Positions 1-8,505 of a stretch of 64,000 nucleotides of DNA are shown piece after piece. Each line of letters opens with the position of its first letter. Within the stretch, counting starts at the first letter, position 1. The stretch is from RGIG6307 sp964424345 (GTDB taxonomy: Bacteria > Bacillota > Clostridia > Lachnospirales > Lachnospiraceae), in the NCBI GenBank assembly GCA_964424345.1, contig CAYRIK010000006.1:9832-73831 (forward strand), read 5' to 3'. Below the pieces are notes generated by a model. The model made no database searches. It saw only the letters and a program-made list of their open reading frames with translations, and was not told the DNA's origin. The translations under genes were made by a program, and so were the position numbers.

Positions 1-1191
1 GCGGCGCAAGGAGATAAGAGAGCAATCAGACTTGCTGCATTGACAAGTCAGCCAGCACGATTTTTAGCTACAATACAGGTAGCGATTACATTATCTGGTT
101 TTCTTGGAAGTGCGTTTGCGGCAGAAAACTTCTCAGGTGTATTAGTAGATTGGCTTTTAGGACTTGGTGTTCCAATTTCAGAAAATGTATTAGATTCTAT
201 TGCTGTTATTTTTATTACTATTGTATTATCTTATTTTACATTAGTATTTGGTGAACTTGTGCCAAAACAGGTTGCTATGAGAAAAGCAGAACCGCTTGCG
301 TTAGCAATTTCAGGACTAATCAGTACGATTGCCAAGTTGTTTGCACCGTTGGTAAGTTTTCTTACATTTTCTACAAACTCTATTCTTCGTTTGCTTGGAA
401 TTGACCCTGATGCGGAAGAAGAAACAGCAAGTGAAGAAGAAATTCGTATGATGGTCGATGTCGGAAGCCAAAAGGGTACGATTGACCATGAAGAACGAGA
501 TTTGATTCAGAATGTGTTTGAATTTGATGATTTGACCGCAGAACAGATATTAACACACAGAACAGATGTTACGATGTTGGATATGGAAGATTCTGTAGAA
601 ACATGGAAAGATATTGTTTTCCATACGAGCCATACATTGTATCCTGTTTGTAATGGAACAGCAGATAAAATTATTGGTATTTTAAATGCAAAAGATTACT
701 TCCGCTTGGAAAATAAAGAAAAAGAATATATATTGAAACATGCAGTCGTACCAGCATATTTTGTACCAAATACAATCAAAGCCGATGACTTGTTCCGCAA
801 TATGAAAAAGAGTAAAAACAGAATTGCTGTTGTTTTAGATGAGTACGGCGGAGTGACAGGTATTATTACAATCAATGACCTTGTAGAACAGTTAGTAGGT
901 GATTTGGAAGATGACAAAGAAGAGTCAGAAAATCTAATCGAAAAATTAGAAGAAAATACATGGAAAATACATGGCAGTGCATCTTTAGAAGAAGTTTCTG
1001 AAGTGTTGGGTGTGCATCTTTCCAGTGAAGAATATGATACATTTAATGGTTGGATTTTCCATGTGCTGCAAAGCATTCCAGAAGATGGAAGTGATGTAGA
1101 ATTTGAAGAATTGGGATTACATATTAAATGTACCAAAATTGAAGACCATCAGGTAGAAGCTGCAATTGTGACAAAGGTGGAAGAAGTTTAA
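1..1191 (+). CDS. CNNM/CorC (HlyC-type) CBS-domain membrane protein, 5' end missing
   Basis: Partial gene: the frame is open back to base 1, so the true start lies upstream; 396 residues are visible. The N-terminal part is the end of a DUF21 membrane region, with hydrophobic segments and the family signature GELVPKQ. It is followed by two CBS domains (roughly bases 550-900, ending GIITINDLVEQLVGDLEDD) and a C-terminal CorC_HlyC domain. The family, often named hemolysin, consists of CNNM/CorC proteins linked to magnesium or other divalent cation transport and to adenine-nucleotide sensing by the CBS pair. Substrate cannot be told from sequence. A large hairpin follows the stop codon. Family call is secure, transport role is inferred. 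Confidence 0.9.
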   Translation, partial: AAQGDKRAIRLAALTSQPARFLATIQVAITLSGFLGSAFAAENFSGVLVDWLLGLGVPISENVLDSIAVIFITIVLSYFTLVFGELVPKQVAMRKAEPLALAISGLISTIAKLFAPLVSFLTFSTNSILRLLGIDPDAEEETASEEEIRMMVDVGSQKGTIDHEERDLIQNVFEFDDLTAEQILTHRTDVTMLDMEDSVETWKDIVFHTSHTLYPVCNGTADKIIGILNAKDYFRLENKEKEYILKHAVVPAYFVPNTIKADDLFRNMKKSKNRIAVVLDEYGGVTGIITINDLVEQLVGDLEDDKEESENLIEKLEENTWKIHGSASLEEVSEVLGVHLSSEEYDTFNGWIFHVLQSIPEDGSDVEFEELGLHIKCTKIEDHQVEAAIVTKVEEV

Positions 1192-1203
1192 CTATTATAA
1201 TTG

Positions 1204-1265
1204 ATACCAACGAACAATTTTTCAAAAAGCAAAAGCTTATATTGAAAAAAATTGTTTGTTGGTAT
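1204..1265. terminator. Long hairpin between convergent genes
   Basis: The arm ATACCAACGAACAATTTTT pairs with the distal AAAAATTGTTTGTTGGTAT, with one G-U pair. The tails are only weakly T-rich on either strand. It lies between the CorC-type gene and the convergent araC-type gene and probably serves both. Confidence 0.6.
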
Positions 1266-1307
1266 TTATGCTGAGGATAATCAGATGTAAATGAAATAAA
1301 TAATATA

Positions 1308-2060
1308 TTAGCTTCGAATGGTATTTCTCCAATCAGATGGGGAAATGCCATTTTTTGCGTAGAATGTTTTGTAAAAGTGTGAGTAATTGATAAAACCACA
1401 TTTGAGTGCAATATTTTCGATGGAATCTGATGTAGATATCAACAGACGTTTTGCTTGTTTAATCTTTAAAAAGTTAATATATTCTACAGGAGTCATCTGA
1501 TATTCTTTTTTGAAAATATTGATAATATGATTTTTGCTAAAATGAAATTCTTTAGAGATTTCTTCAAGTGTAGGTTTTTCCAAGAAGTGTTCTTCTAAAA
1601 AGTCTGCAATTTCATTGGCTTGAGTACGTTCTTTTGGTTTTGAATAGAGCATAGAAAGTATTTCGAAAAACAAAGCACATTTTTCGGGATAAATAGCATC
1701 TTCGTGAGCCAAATTGTCTAGTTTATCTATAAAAGGTTTAAAGGTTGGATAGTGAAAAGTTCCTTGAAATGGCAACACATCAGTACTTTCTTCCCAAGAA
1801 CTGCGAAAATGTACATAAAAATACTTGGGTGAATCACTTGGGCAAATACCTTGCTGGTAATATCCTTGTTTTTGAATGTAATATTCACCTGGATGAACTT
1901 CAATATCTTTACCATCTTCTCGAAAACGTAAGATGCCGTCAAAAACAAGAAGTAAAACATCTTTATTTAGAGTACGCGTGATATGATATTCATTCTCGTT
2001 GAAAAAACGTAAAGAAGAAGATAAATAGGTAATAGGTTCGTTCAAGTTTATTCCACACAT
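1308..2060 (-). CDS. AraC-family transcriptional regulator
   Basis: Protein of 250 residues. The start is the ATG at 2058-2060 because GGAGGAATA lies just upstream; the longer open frame has no ribosome binding site. The N-terminal half is a cupin-like ligand-binding domain (HPGEYYIQKQGYYQQG around residue 60). The C-terminal 95 residues carry two helix-turn-helix motifs ending in the AraC signature GFINYSHFYKTFYAKNG followed by ISPSDWR. It is divergent from a sugar-binding lipoprotein gene, the usual arrangement for a carbohydrate-responsive activator. The shared intergenic region carries direct repeats spaced by whole helical turns, probably its binding sites. The inducer is unknown; by context it is an oligosaccharide. 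Confidence 0.9.
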   Translation of the reverse strand: MCGINLNEPITYLSSSLRFFNENEYHITRTLNKDVLLLVFDGILRFREDGKDIEVHPGEYYIQKQGYYQQGICPSDSPKYFYVHFRSSWEESTDVLPFQGTFHYPTFKPFIDKLDNLAHEDAIYPEKCALFFEILSMLYSKPKERTQANEIADFLEEHFLEKPTLEEISKEFHFSKNHIINIFKKEYQMTPVEYINFLKIKQAKRLLISTSDSIENIALKCGFINYSHFYKTFYAKNGISPSDWRNTIRS

Positions 2061-2156
2061 GTTATATTCCTCCGTTGGTGGTATGATATATATAGGTAAA
2101 TCTGCACAAAAAAAATGTATATGTGGATATTTCCTGTGGCTGATTTTAACATAAAA

Positions 2157-2218
2157 GTGTGATATAAGCAATGTGAAGTGTGATATATTTAATGTTTTTT
2201 TGAAAAAAACTGTGATAT
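2157..2218 (+). promoter_or_regulatory. Three TGTGATAT direct repeats, putative AraC-type operator
   Basis: TGTGATAT occurs at 2158-2165, 2179-2186 and 2211-2218. The first two sit in the 10-mer GTGTGATATA. Spacings are 21 and 32 bp, close to two and three helical turns, so all copies face one side of the DNA. The last copy runs into an AT-rich -10-like stretch (TATTAT, 2216-2221) lacking a good -35, as expected of an activator-dependent promoter. Confidence 0.6.
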
Positions 2219-2324
2219 TATAAATACAACTTGAACGGATATCCTTTAGTTGAAAAACGGTGAGAAAAGCAAAATTGAACAGTAAATAAATAAGAAACTG
2301 TATTCGTGAAGGAGGTACAACTTT

Positions 2325-4091
2325 ATGCAAAAAACAAAGTTAGTAGCACTTGGTATGGCAGCATCCCTTGTAGTAGGAATGGCTGGCTGTGGCGATAAAA
2401 AAACAGATGCCGATGCATCATCAACAGTATCATCTGTAGTTTCTACGGAGAGTAAGAGTAGTGAAGAAGTAAAAACAACAGATAATACAGCATCTGATGA
2501 TCCATATGCAGAAAAAATGGACATTGTAATTGGAACGATGACAAGCAGTGCTATCAGCGATTGGAAAAACAATTTATTAACTCAGGCAGTAGAAGAACGT
2601 TTTAATGTAAATTTGGAATTTTTTATGCTTCCTGCTAACAATGGTGACTGGGCAACAAAAGTTACTTTGATGGCAACAGCAGAAGCTGATAATATGCCGG
2701 ATATGCTTATGGGTGATGGCGTAATTCAGCCTTCACAGCAGATTGAATTAGGTGCAGCAGGAGCAATTCAGCCTATAGAAGATTATGTATATGATGCAGA
2801 AAAGATGCCTTATTTTAATGCATTAACTGATAAAGTAAAAGAAGAAATGTTTGCTGTTATGCTTCAATCTGACGGACACATTTATGGTCTTGGTGATGAT
2901 ACAATTCATCCAAGTAATCAAAATCCAGAAAAGATGTGGATTAATCAGAGTTGGCTTGATACATTAAATTTAGAAAAACCAACTACAACAGAAGAGTTGA
3001 AAAATGTGTTGATTGCATTCCGTGATAATGACCCTAATGGAAATGGTGTTCAGGATGAAATTGGTGCATATGGAAGACGACAGGGATGGGGTTCTGATAT
3101 TATTCCTTGTTTAATGACTTCTTTTGTATCTTGGAATAATGGTAAAGATAATGGTGGTCTTACAGTAGATCAGAATGATGGCGTTACTGTAGTAGCTCCA
3201 TTCGTAACAGAAGAATGGAAAGAAGGTCTTCATTACATGAGTGACCTGTATGAAGAAGGCGTATTAAATGCAGGTATCTTTACAGATGATGATACTACTT
3301 ATAGAGGTACTATAAACTTAGATCCAGCAATTGTTGGTTTAGTAGATATGGCAGGAAAAAGCTGGATTACAGAAGAGAGCATTCGTGAACAGTATGATTT
3401 CTTATTACCAGTAGAAGGTCCTGGCGGATTATCTTACTATCCTACTCGTTGTGCAGGTTTCTGTGCAGAAGTAGTATTTACATGTACTGGTGATAAACTT
3501 GACAGATGTATCGCAATTGAAGACGCAATGTATGATTATTCTACTCCAGAAAGTCTTGGATATTTAAGAAGTGGATACGGTGTATATGGTGTAGACTGGA
3601 CAGATGATCCAGAAGTTTGTGCAAAAGCAAATTCTTTATATTTAGAAGCTGGTCTGATTGATGAAATTGATATCGTTCGTTTAAATGCACCTGTTAATCC
3701 TCATAATTGGAACTGGGCAGGTTTTGGTGCAGGTGCTCCTAGAAATGGTGAAATTTGGGGTACAACAGCAACTATGTACAATGGAGAAGTATATGATATT
3801 GAAAAAGCAGGTGATGAATGGCAGCTTGACTTTTTAGCATCTTTAGATAATCCTCAGTACTTACCAAAGACACTTCCAGTATTAAACTGGACAACAGAAG
3901 AAAAAGATGCGATTGGTGATACTCGCTCTAATATTACAAGTTATGTAAATAGTTTCCTTGCTGAATGTGTAACAGGTGTTCAGGATATCGATAAGAATTG
4001 GGATGGTTATATTAAAGAAATCGAAAGTTTAGGTCTTCAGAATTGGCTTGATATTGCTCAGACAATCTATGATAGACAGAGAAGTAAATAA
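2325..4091 (+). CDS. Sugar ABC transporter substrate-binding lipoprotein (LplA-like, large type)
   Basis: 588 residues. It starts with a lipoprotein signal peptide: basic MQKTK, hydrophobic core, lipobox VGMAGC with Cys near residue 22, then a Ser/Thr/Asp-rich tether. The mature part resembles the ~550-residue extracellular solute-binding proteins of the LplA group that bind oligosaccharides. It includes the EF-hand-like loop NDPNGNGVQDE near residue 237. GGAGG stands 9-10 bases before the ATG. Permease genes of the LplB/YtcP type normally adjoin such genes, and none is present here; two glycoside hydrolases follow instead. Regulation by the divergent AraC protein is likely. Substrate is not identifiable. 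Confidence 0.88.
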   Translation: MQKTKLVALGMAASLVVGMAGCGDKKTDADASSTVSSVVSTESKSSEEVKTTDNTASDDPYAEKMDIVIGTMTSSAISDWKNNLLTQAVEERFNVNLEFFMLPANNGDWATKVTLMATAEADNMPDMLMGDGVIQPSQQIELGAAGAIQPIEDYVYDAEKMPYFNALTDKVKEEMFAVMLQSDGHIYGLGDDTIHPSNQNPEKMWINQSWLDTLNLEKPTTTEELKNVLIAFRDNDPNGNGVQDEIGAYGRRQGWGSDIIPCLMTSFVSWNNGKDNGGLTVDQNDGVTVVAPFVTEEWKEGLHYMSDLYEEGVLNAGIFTDDDTTYRGTINLDPAIVGLVDMAGKSWITEESIREQYDFLLPVEGPGGLSYYPTRCAGFCAEVVFTCTGDKLDRCIAIEDAMYDYSTPESLGYLRSGYGVYGVDWTDDPEVCAKANSLYLEAGLIDEIDIVRLNAPVNPHNWNWAGFGAGAPRNGEIWGTTATMYNGEVYDIEKAGDEWQLDFLASLDNPQYLPKTLPVLNWTTEEKDAIGDTRSNITSYVNSFLAECVTGVQDIDKNWDGYIKEIESLGLQNWLDIAQTIYDRQRSK

Positions 4092-4139
4092 TTATTAATC
4101 AAAATTTAGGTCTTTTTCATATAGATTAATAATAGGTGG

Positions 4140-4177
4140 ACTGCCCGATAGAGGAAATCTGTCGGGCAGTTTTGTTT
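4140..4177 (+). terminator. Rho-independent terminator after the binding-protein gene
   Basis: ACTGCCCGA pairs with TCGGGCAGT (4162-4170) around a 13-nt loop and is followed by TTTGTTT. It lies 48 bases after the stop codon and partly separates the binding protein from the hydrolase genes. Confidence 0.85.
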
Positions 4178-4199
4178 ATGCACATAAGATTCTAAAGTA

Positions 4200-4246
4200 A
4201 CATTTGTACAATCTGTTTTCTATAAAAATTCCGATGGTACAAATGT
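4200..4246 (+). repeat. 10-bp inverted repeat upstream of the hydrolase operon
   Basis: ACATTTGTAC at 4200-4209 and GTACAAATGT at 4237-4246 are perfect complements separated by 27 bp that contain TATAAAAATT. It lies between the terminator and the first hydrolase gene and may be an operator or a leader stem; no regulator can be assigned. Confidence 0.5.
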
Positions 4247-4295
4247 ATGTCATTATATCAGTATGGTAAGATCGGAAAAGGCAAAGGATATATGT

Positions 4296-6383
4296 ATGTT
4301 AAAGGAACGTAACATAAATAAATTTTTAGAAACTACAAGACGAAGTGATGTTCGAGGTTATAATATTTATACAAGAGGAAAACAAGAATTAAACCGATTA
4401 AAACAGGGTAATACAACGCTCGAACAATGGGATGCACCTAGTTTGGGTCTTCCCGGAATGATATCTATTGCACATGAAATTGATACAAAAGATATAATTG
4501 TACCCCAAATTTTTTCAGGAGGGAAAAAATTGGAGTTTACAGTTATGAGAAATCGCTGGACGCCTGCATTTATGGATACGATGTATCGTTGCAGACCATT
4601 TGGAGCGTATAAAAAGTCAGGTGTTCTTGCTGTTCGTGAAAGAAAATGTTTCAATGAAGAAGATACATTTATTTCACATTTGACATTGTGTAATGATGGT
4701 TCAGAACCAATGCAGATTACAGTAAAACTTTGTGTTCCATTTCAAACAATTTCTGAAGGGATATATAAAGTTCATACGAAAATTATGCCGGCAAGTCTTG
4801 GACAAAATTTATTTTTAGATGGGTTTATTTATGCAACAACAAATCAGGGAACGAGTGCTGATGTTGTTGTTCCTCCGTTTGGAAAAGCAGAAATTCAATA
4901 TGGTTTTGCATTCCATGCACAGAGTCTTGAAAAAGCAAAGGAAGCATTGCACAGAGCGTTTTGCGAATCGGAGCCGTTTCAAAAATCAGAAGATCGTTTT
5001 AATGCATGGATGGATCAATATGTACCAAGATTGTTCATCGATGACATGGATATGTTGAAGATTTATTATTATCGATTTTTTGTTATAAAGTCTGCAATCC
5101 ATACTCCTTCTGATATATGGCCTGAGTCTGTATTTCAAGGTGCTTGCGTGTATGAATCTCCGTTTGGTGGGTGGTTTGGTGCACCAATTGGACTTCCATT
5201 TCCACTTCAAATAGAGGAAATGAAGTGGATGAAAGATACGAAAGTACTTTGTTCACAAATAGATAATTGGTGTGAAGGTCATGGTGCAACAAAAGGATAT
5301 ATTCAATTTACTCCAATGGCAGTTTGGGATGTGTATGTGCACAAAAAAGATAAAAATTTGATTGAGAAATATTATGAATCAATGAAGCAATATACGCTTT
5401 TAAAATGTTTTGAAGATAAAAGTATGTTACCAAAGACTGAAGGCAGTTGGATTACAGGGGCAGAATATCAACCATCTTTTTATCAGTATACAGAACCAAA
5501 GTGGGATTGGAGAAATGATACAGAGGGAGTTAAAGATGGATTCGAGAGAACAATTCTGCATAGAGTAGATGAGTGCAGTATGCATTTGTTGAATTTAGCT
5601 GCTTGTAAAAATATGGCAGATTTATTAGAAAAAACAGAAGATACACACTTTTTTACAGAAGCTTTGGAGGAAGCTAAGAAACAGGTTATTTCTTTGTTTT
5701 GGAATGAGGAGAAAGGCTTTTTCTTTGATGTGGATGTAAAAACGGGAAAGCAATGTGATGAGGCTTACAGCTATGATGGATGTATGCCAATGATGAAACA
5801 GCTTTTTGGAGAAAAATATCATAAAGTATTTGAACATTTTGCAAAGCAAGGCTGTTTTCATGCAGATTTTGGTTTGACTAGTGTTGGAAAGCAGTGTCCG
5901 ATGTACTGGTTTGATAATTGTATAGTTGGACCAACAGAAGCAAGTTTAGATAACCCACATTTATATGGTTGTTGTTGGAATGGACCAATTTGGCCGTTTG
6001 CAGTTTCTTTAGTATTAGAATCTCTTGGCAGTGCAGCCTATGAAAATGAAGATTTAAATGATTTGTTTGAAATGATATTTAAAGAATATACAGAATTGCA
6101 TTTTGAATCAGGGGATCGCGCGACACCATGTATTGTAGAGCATTACAGACCGACTGATGGAGCTGCATTTTCTCCACAGGCAGAATATTTTCATTCAGAA
6201 TGGCTCAATCTATTTTTATCTTATTATCTTGGAATTTGTGTTCGAGAAGAAGAGATTTGTATAAAGCCGATGATAAAAGAAGAATTTATTCTGGAAGGTA
6301 TTCAGATTCATGGAAAATCTTATACCATTTCACAAGAGTATAAAAATGGAAAATGGGAACAGTATATAAAAGAAATTTCATAA
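4296..6383 (+). CDS. (alpha/alpha)6-barrel glycoside hydrolase, MGH1/GH63-like
   Basis: 695 residues from the ATG at 4296, chosen because AAAGGA lies seven bases before it; an in-frame ATG at 4263 has no ribosome binding site. No signal peptide, so cytoplasmic. The C-terminal two thirds look like a six-hairpin glycosidase: WPESVFQGACVYESPFGGW, WDWRNDTEGVKDGFER and the family-typical WNGPIWPF near residue 565. These features match the MGH1-like/GH63/GH37 clan; the exact family and substrate are not resolved. The next gene, a GH127-like enzyme, follows after 21 bp, indicating one operon for breakdown of an imported oligosaccharide. 'Hydrolase of this fold' is firm, specificity is not. Confidence 0.75.
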   Translation: MLKERNINKFLETTRRSDVRGYNIYTRGKQELNRLKQGNTTLEQWDAPSLGLPGMISIAHEIDTKDIIVPQIFSGGKKLEFTVMRNRWTPAFMDTMYRCRPFGAYKKSGVLAVRERKCFNEEDTFISHLTLCNDGSEPMQITVKLCVPFQTISEGIYKVHTKIMPASLGQNLFLDGFIYATTNQGTSADVVVPPFGKAEIQYGFAFHAQSLEKAKEALHRAFCESEPFQKSEDRFNAWMDQYVPRLFIDDMDMLKIYYYRFFVIKSAIHTPSDIWPESVFQGACVYESPFGGWFGAPIGLPFPLQIEEMKWMKDTKVLCSQIDNWCEGHGATKGYIQFTPMAVWDVYVHKKDKNLIEKYYESMKQYTLLKCFEDKSMLPKTEGSWITGAEYQPSFYQYTEPKWDWRNDTEGVKDGFERTILHRVDECSMHLLNLAACKNMADLLEKTEDTHFFTEALEEAKKQVISLFWNEEKGFFFDVDVKTGKQCDEAYSYDGCMPMMKQLFGEKYHKVFEHFAKQGCFHADFGLTSVGKQCPMYWFDNCIVGPTEASLDNPHLYGCCWNGPIWPFAVSLVLESLGSAAYENEDLNDLFEMIFKEYTELHFESGDRATPCIVEHYRPTDGAAFSPQAEYFHSEWLNLFLSYYLGICVREEEICIKPMIKEEFILEGIQIHGKSYTISQEYKNGKWEQYIKEIS

Positions 6384-6404
6384 AGCTAGAAAGGAAGATT
6401 GTGT

Positions 6405-8219
6405 ATGAGAAAATGGGATTTTTATACGTCACAGGAAATAAAACCAAAAGGATGGTTAAAAAGACAATTAGAAATTCAAGCAAATGGACTGAGTGGAAAT
6501 TTAGATAAAGTGTGGAGGGATGTAAGAGACAGTGCATGGATTGGAAAAGATGCTGAAGGATGGGAACGAGTTCCTTATTGGCTAGACGGATTTATACCGC
6601 TGGCATATCTTTTAGAAAATGCGGATATGATAGAACGTGCAAAGCGATATATAGATGGAATTTTAGCATTGCAACAAGAAGATGGATGGATTGCACCATG
6701 CAGCAAGGAAGAACGCAGTACATATGACAGTTGGGCAGTTCAGTTAATCAGTAAAGTGTTAGTTGTCTATTATGAATGTTCGAAAGATGAAAGAATACCA
6801 ACCGTACTTTATAAGATGTTGAAAAATTATTATGAAGAATTAAAAACAGAAAATATACGTCTGTTTCGTTGGGGAAAATACCGCTGGTATGAAACATTTA
6901 TTGCAATTAATTTTTTATATAAAAGGTATGAAGAAGCATGGATAAAAGAACTAGCATACATATTAAAAAAGCAAGGTGTGGACTACGCACAAAAGCAAGA
7001 ATTGTGGAAGAAACCTTTAAATAAATGGACATTAGATACACATATTGTAAATATTGCAATGATGTTAAAAGAAGAGGCAGTATGTTGTGATATATTAGGA
7101 GAGGCATATAGTCAAAAAGCAGATAAGTTATATGATGTTTTAGAACAGTACAATGGAAGACCGATGGGTATATTTACTGGAGATGAATGTTTATCTGGTT
7201 TAAGTGCGATTCAAGGAACAGAACTTTGTGCAGTTGTAGAACAGATGTATTCTTATGAGCATTTGTTTGCATACAGTGGAAATAGTAAATGGGCAGAATT
7301 GTTAGAATTAGCAGCATTTAATGCATTGCCTGCAACAGTAAGTGATGATATGTGGACGCATCAATATGATCAGTTGAGCAATCAAATTTCTTGTGAAAAA
7401 TTTCCAGGAAAATCTTTATTCAGAACAAATGGCTCAGAAGCACACTTATTTGGACTAGAGCCGAATTATGGTTGTTGTACTGCTAATTTTAATCAGGCCT
7501 TTCCAAAGCTTGCTTTGGCAGTATTTATGCATAATGAAAATGCGATTATTCATGCAGTACCGCTTCCTGCAACATTGCATACAGCAAATGTGAAAATAGA
7601 AGTGGAAACAGAATATCCGTTTAAAAATACATTTGTTTATAAAATACAGGCAGATAAAGCATTTGATTTTATTGTACGCATTCCATCTTTTGCAGATCAA
7701 GTAACTGTGAATGGAAACTTGGTAAAAGCTGATAAAGAATACAGTTTTGCAATCCAAGAAGGAACAACAACGATTACAATGTCTTATGAAACAAGAATAG
7801 AATTATTAAATAGACCAGATGCGTTATATACCGTTAAAAAAGGTTCATTGGTATTTTCACTTCCTATTACATACGAAAAGAAAATACATGAATTTGAACA
7901 AAATGGAGTAGAACGAAAGTATCCTTATTGTGATTACGAGTATGTTGGAATTAGTGCATGGAATTATGGGTTTGCAAGTGAAATATTTACTGTAGAACAG
8001 CGTGTAATTAGTGATATTCCATTTTCTTCTGATAAACCACCAATTGTATTGAAAACAGAAATGCAAAAAATTGATTGGGGATTAGAAGATGGATATGAAA
8101 CTGTATGTGCTAAAGTTCCATTTTCCACAAAGGCGATTGGAGAGGTGGAAACGAAAGAGCTTTATCCGTATGGTTGTGCAAAGCTTCGTATGACAGAAAT
8201 GCCGATAGTACAAAAATAA
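6405..8219 (+). CDS. Glycoside hydrolase, GH127-like (DUF1680, beta-L-arabinofuranosidase family)
   Basis: 604 residues. The ATG at 6405 is preceded by GAAAGGAAG; a TTG two codons upstream is less likely. No signal peptide. The N-terminal part is an (alpha/alpha)6 barrel (GWLKRQLEIQANGLSGNLD). Two sites match the Cys3-Glu zinc centre of GH127 arabinofuranosidases: GTELC near residue 273 and YGCCTANFNQ near residue 356. The C-terminal part is beta-sandwich-like. Together with the preceding hydrolase and binding protein it suggests cytoplasmic degradation of a plant or host glycan with unusual sugars. Substrate may differ from L-arabinofuranose, since DUF1680-related families are diverse. Confidence 0.8.
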   Translation: MRKWDFYTSQEIKPKGWLKRQLEIQANGLSGNLDKVWRDVRDSAWIGKDAEGWERVPYWLDGFIPLAYLLENADMIERAKRYIDGILALQQEDGWIAPCSKEERSTYDSWAVQLISKVLVVYYECSKDERIPTVLYKMLKNYYEELKTENIRLFRWGKYRWYETFIAINFLYKRYEEAWIKELAYILKKQGVDYAQKQELWKKPLNKWTLDTHIVNIAMMLKEEAVCCDILGEAYSQKADKLYDVLEQYNGRPMGIFTGDECLSGLSAIQGTELCAVVEQMYSYEHLFAYSGNSKWAELLELAAFNALPATVSDDMWTHQYDQLSNQISCEKFPGKSLFRTNGSEAHLFGLEPNYGCCTANFNQAFPKLALAVFMHNENAIIHAVPLPATLHTANVKIEVETEYPFKNTFVYKIQADKAFDFIVRIPSFADQVTVNGNLVKADKEYSFAIQEGTTTITMSYETRIELLNRPDALYTVKKGSLVFSLPITYEKKIHEFEQNGVERKYPYCDYEYVGISAWNYGFASEIFTVEQRVISDIPFSSDKPPIVLKTEMQKIDWGLEDGYETVCAKVPFSTKAIGEVETKELYPYGCAKLRMTEMPIVQK

Positions 8220-8233
8220 TTTACAAACAGGTA

Positions 8234-8262
8234 TTGAATTTCTTCAGAAAGTATGCTACTAT
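8234..8262 (+). promoter_or_regulatory. Promoter, TTGAAT-17-TACTAT
   Basis: The -35 is at 8234-8239, the -10 at 8257-8262, with exact 17-bp spacing. Transcription would begin inside or just before the palindrome at 8269-8286, so a bound protein would block initiation. Confidence 0.55.
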
Positions 8263-8268
8263 ACAAAT

Positions 8269-8286
8269 AGTTAGTTCTAACTAACT
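8269..8286. promoter_or_regulatory. Palindromic operator AGTTAGTT-CT-AACTAACT
   Basis: Perfect 8-2-8 inverted repeat containing GTTAGT-N4-ACTAAC. The same core recurs at 24895-24910 and, with one mismatch, at 25023-25038. It sits at the expected transcription start. Size and symmetry fit a dimeric metalloregulator of the DtxR/MntR or Fur class, but the factor is unknown. Confidence 0.6.
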
Positions 8287-8352
8287 TTAATGTGAAAATG
8301 ATGTGAATTCCTTTTTATGCTGTAGCTGCAGAATGCGTCAAAAGAGGAGAGT

Positions 8353-8391
8353 AAATGCAATGTGAGGTGTCTCATGTTGCATTTATTTTTT
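8353..8391 (+). terminator. Strong terminator
   Basis: AAATGCAA (8353-8360) pairs with TTGCATTT (8377-8384), with an inner TGAG/CTCA stem, followed by ATTTTTT. It ends the short transcript and also read-through from the hydrolase genes. Confidence 0.85.
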
Positions 8392-8417
8392 GTCCACTTT
8401 GTTCTCTATTTTCTTGA
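8355..8417 (+). CDS. Possible 20-residue peptide overlapping the terminator
   Basis: An ATG at 8355 follows GAGGAGA with a 4-nt gap and opens a frame to TGA at 8415. The predicted product MQCEVSHVAFIFCPLCSLFS has a CxxC pair. The frame runs through the terminator hairpin, so the full message would need read-through, which argues against it. It is listed because the ribosome binding site is good and the region may be metal-regulated. Confidence 0.15.
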   Translation: MQCEVSHVAFIFCPLCSLFS

Positions 8418-8442
8418 CGGTCATTTATAAAATGAGTATAAT
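8414..8442 (+). promoter_or_regulatory. Promoter, TTGACG-17-TATAAT
   Basis: Near-consensus sigma-A promoter (-35 at 8414-8419, -10 at 8437-8442) located 64 bp before the ATG of the prepilin-type peptidase gene. Confidence 0.75.
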
Positions 8443-8505
8443 ACTGAGACTACAAGATAGAATATAAGGTTGATTATCAACAGAACTCATTATAAGGAAA
8501 ATCCA

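Larger units (their letters stand above)
8269..8391 (+). ncRNA. Candidate short regulated RNA
   Basis: The promoter at 8234 would make a ~120-nt transcript ending at a strong terminator (8353-8391). It begins in the GTTAGT palindrome, contains a small hairpin TGTAGCTGCA (8321-8330), and is followed by a separate promoter for the next gene. No Rfam class is recognised. Alternatives: it is only the distal terminator of the hydrolase operon, or the RNA encodes the 20-residue peptide at 8355-8417. Confidence 0.4.
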
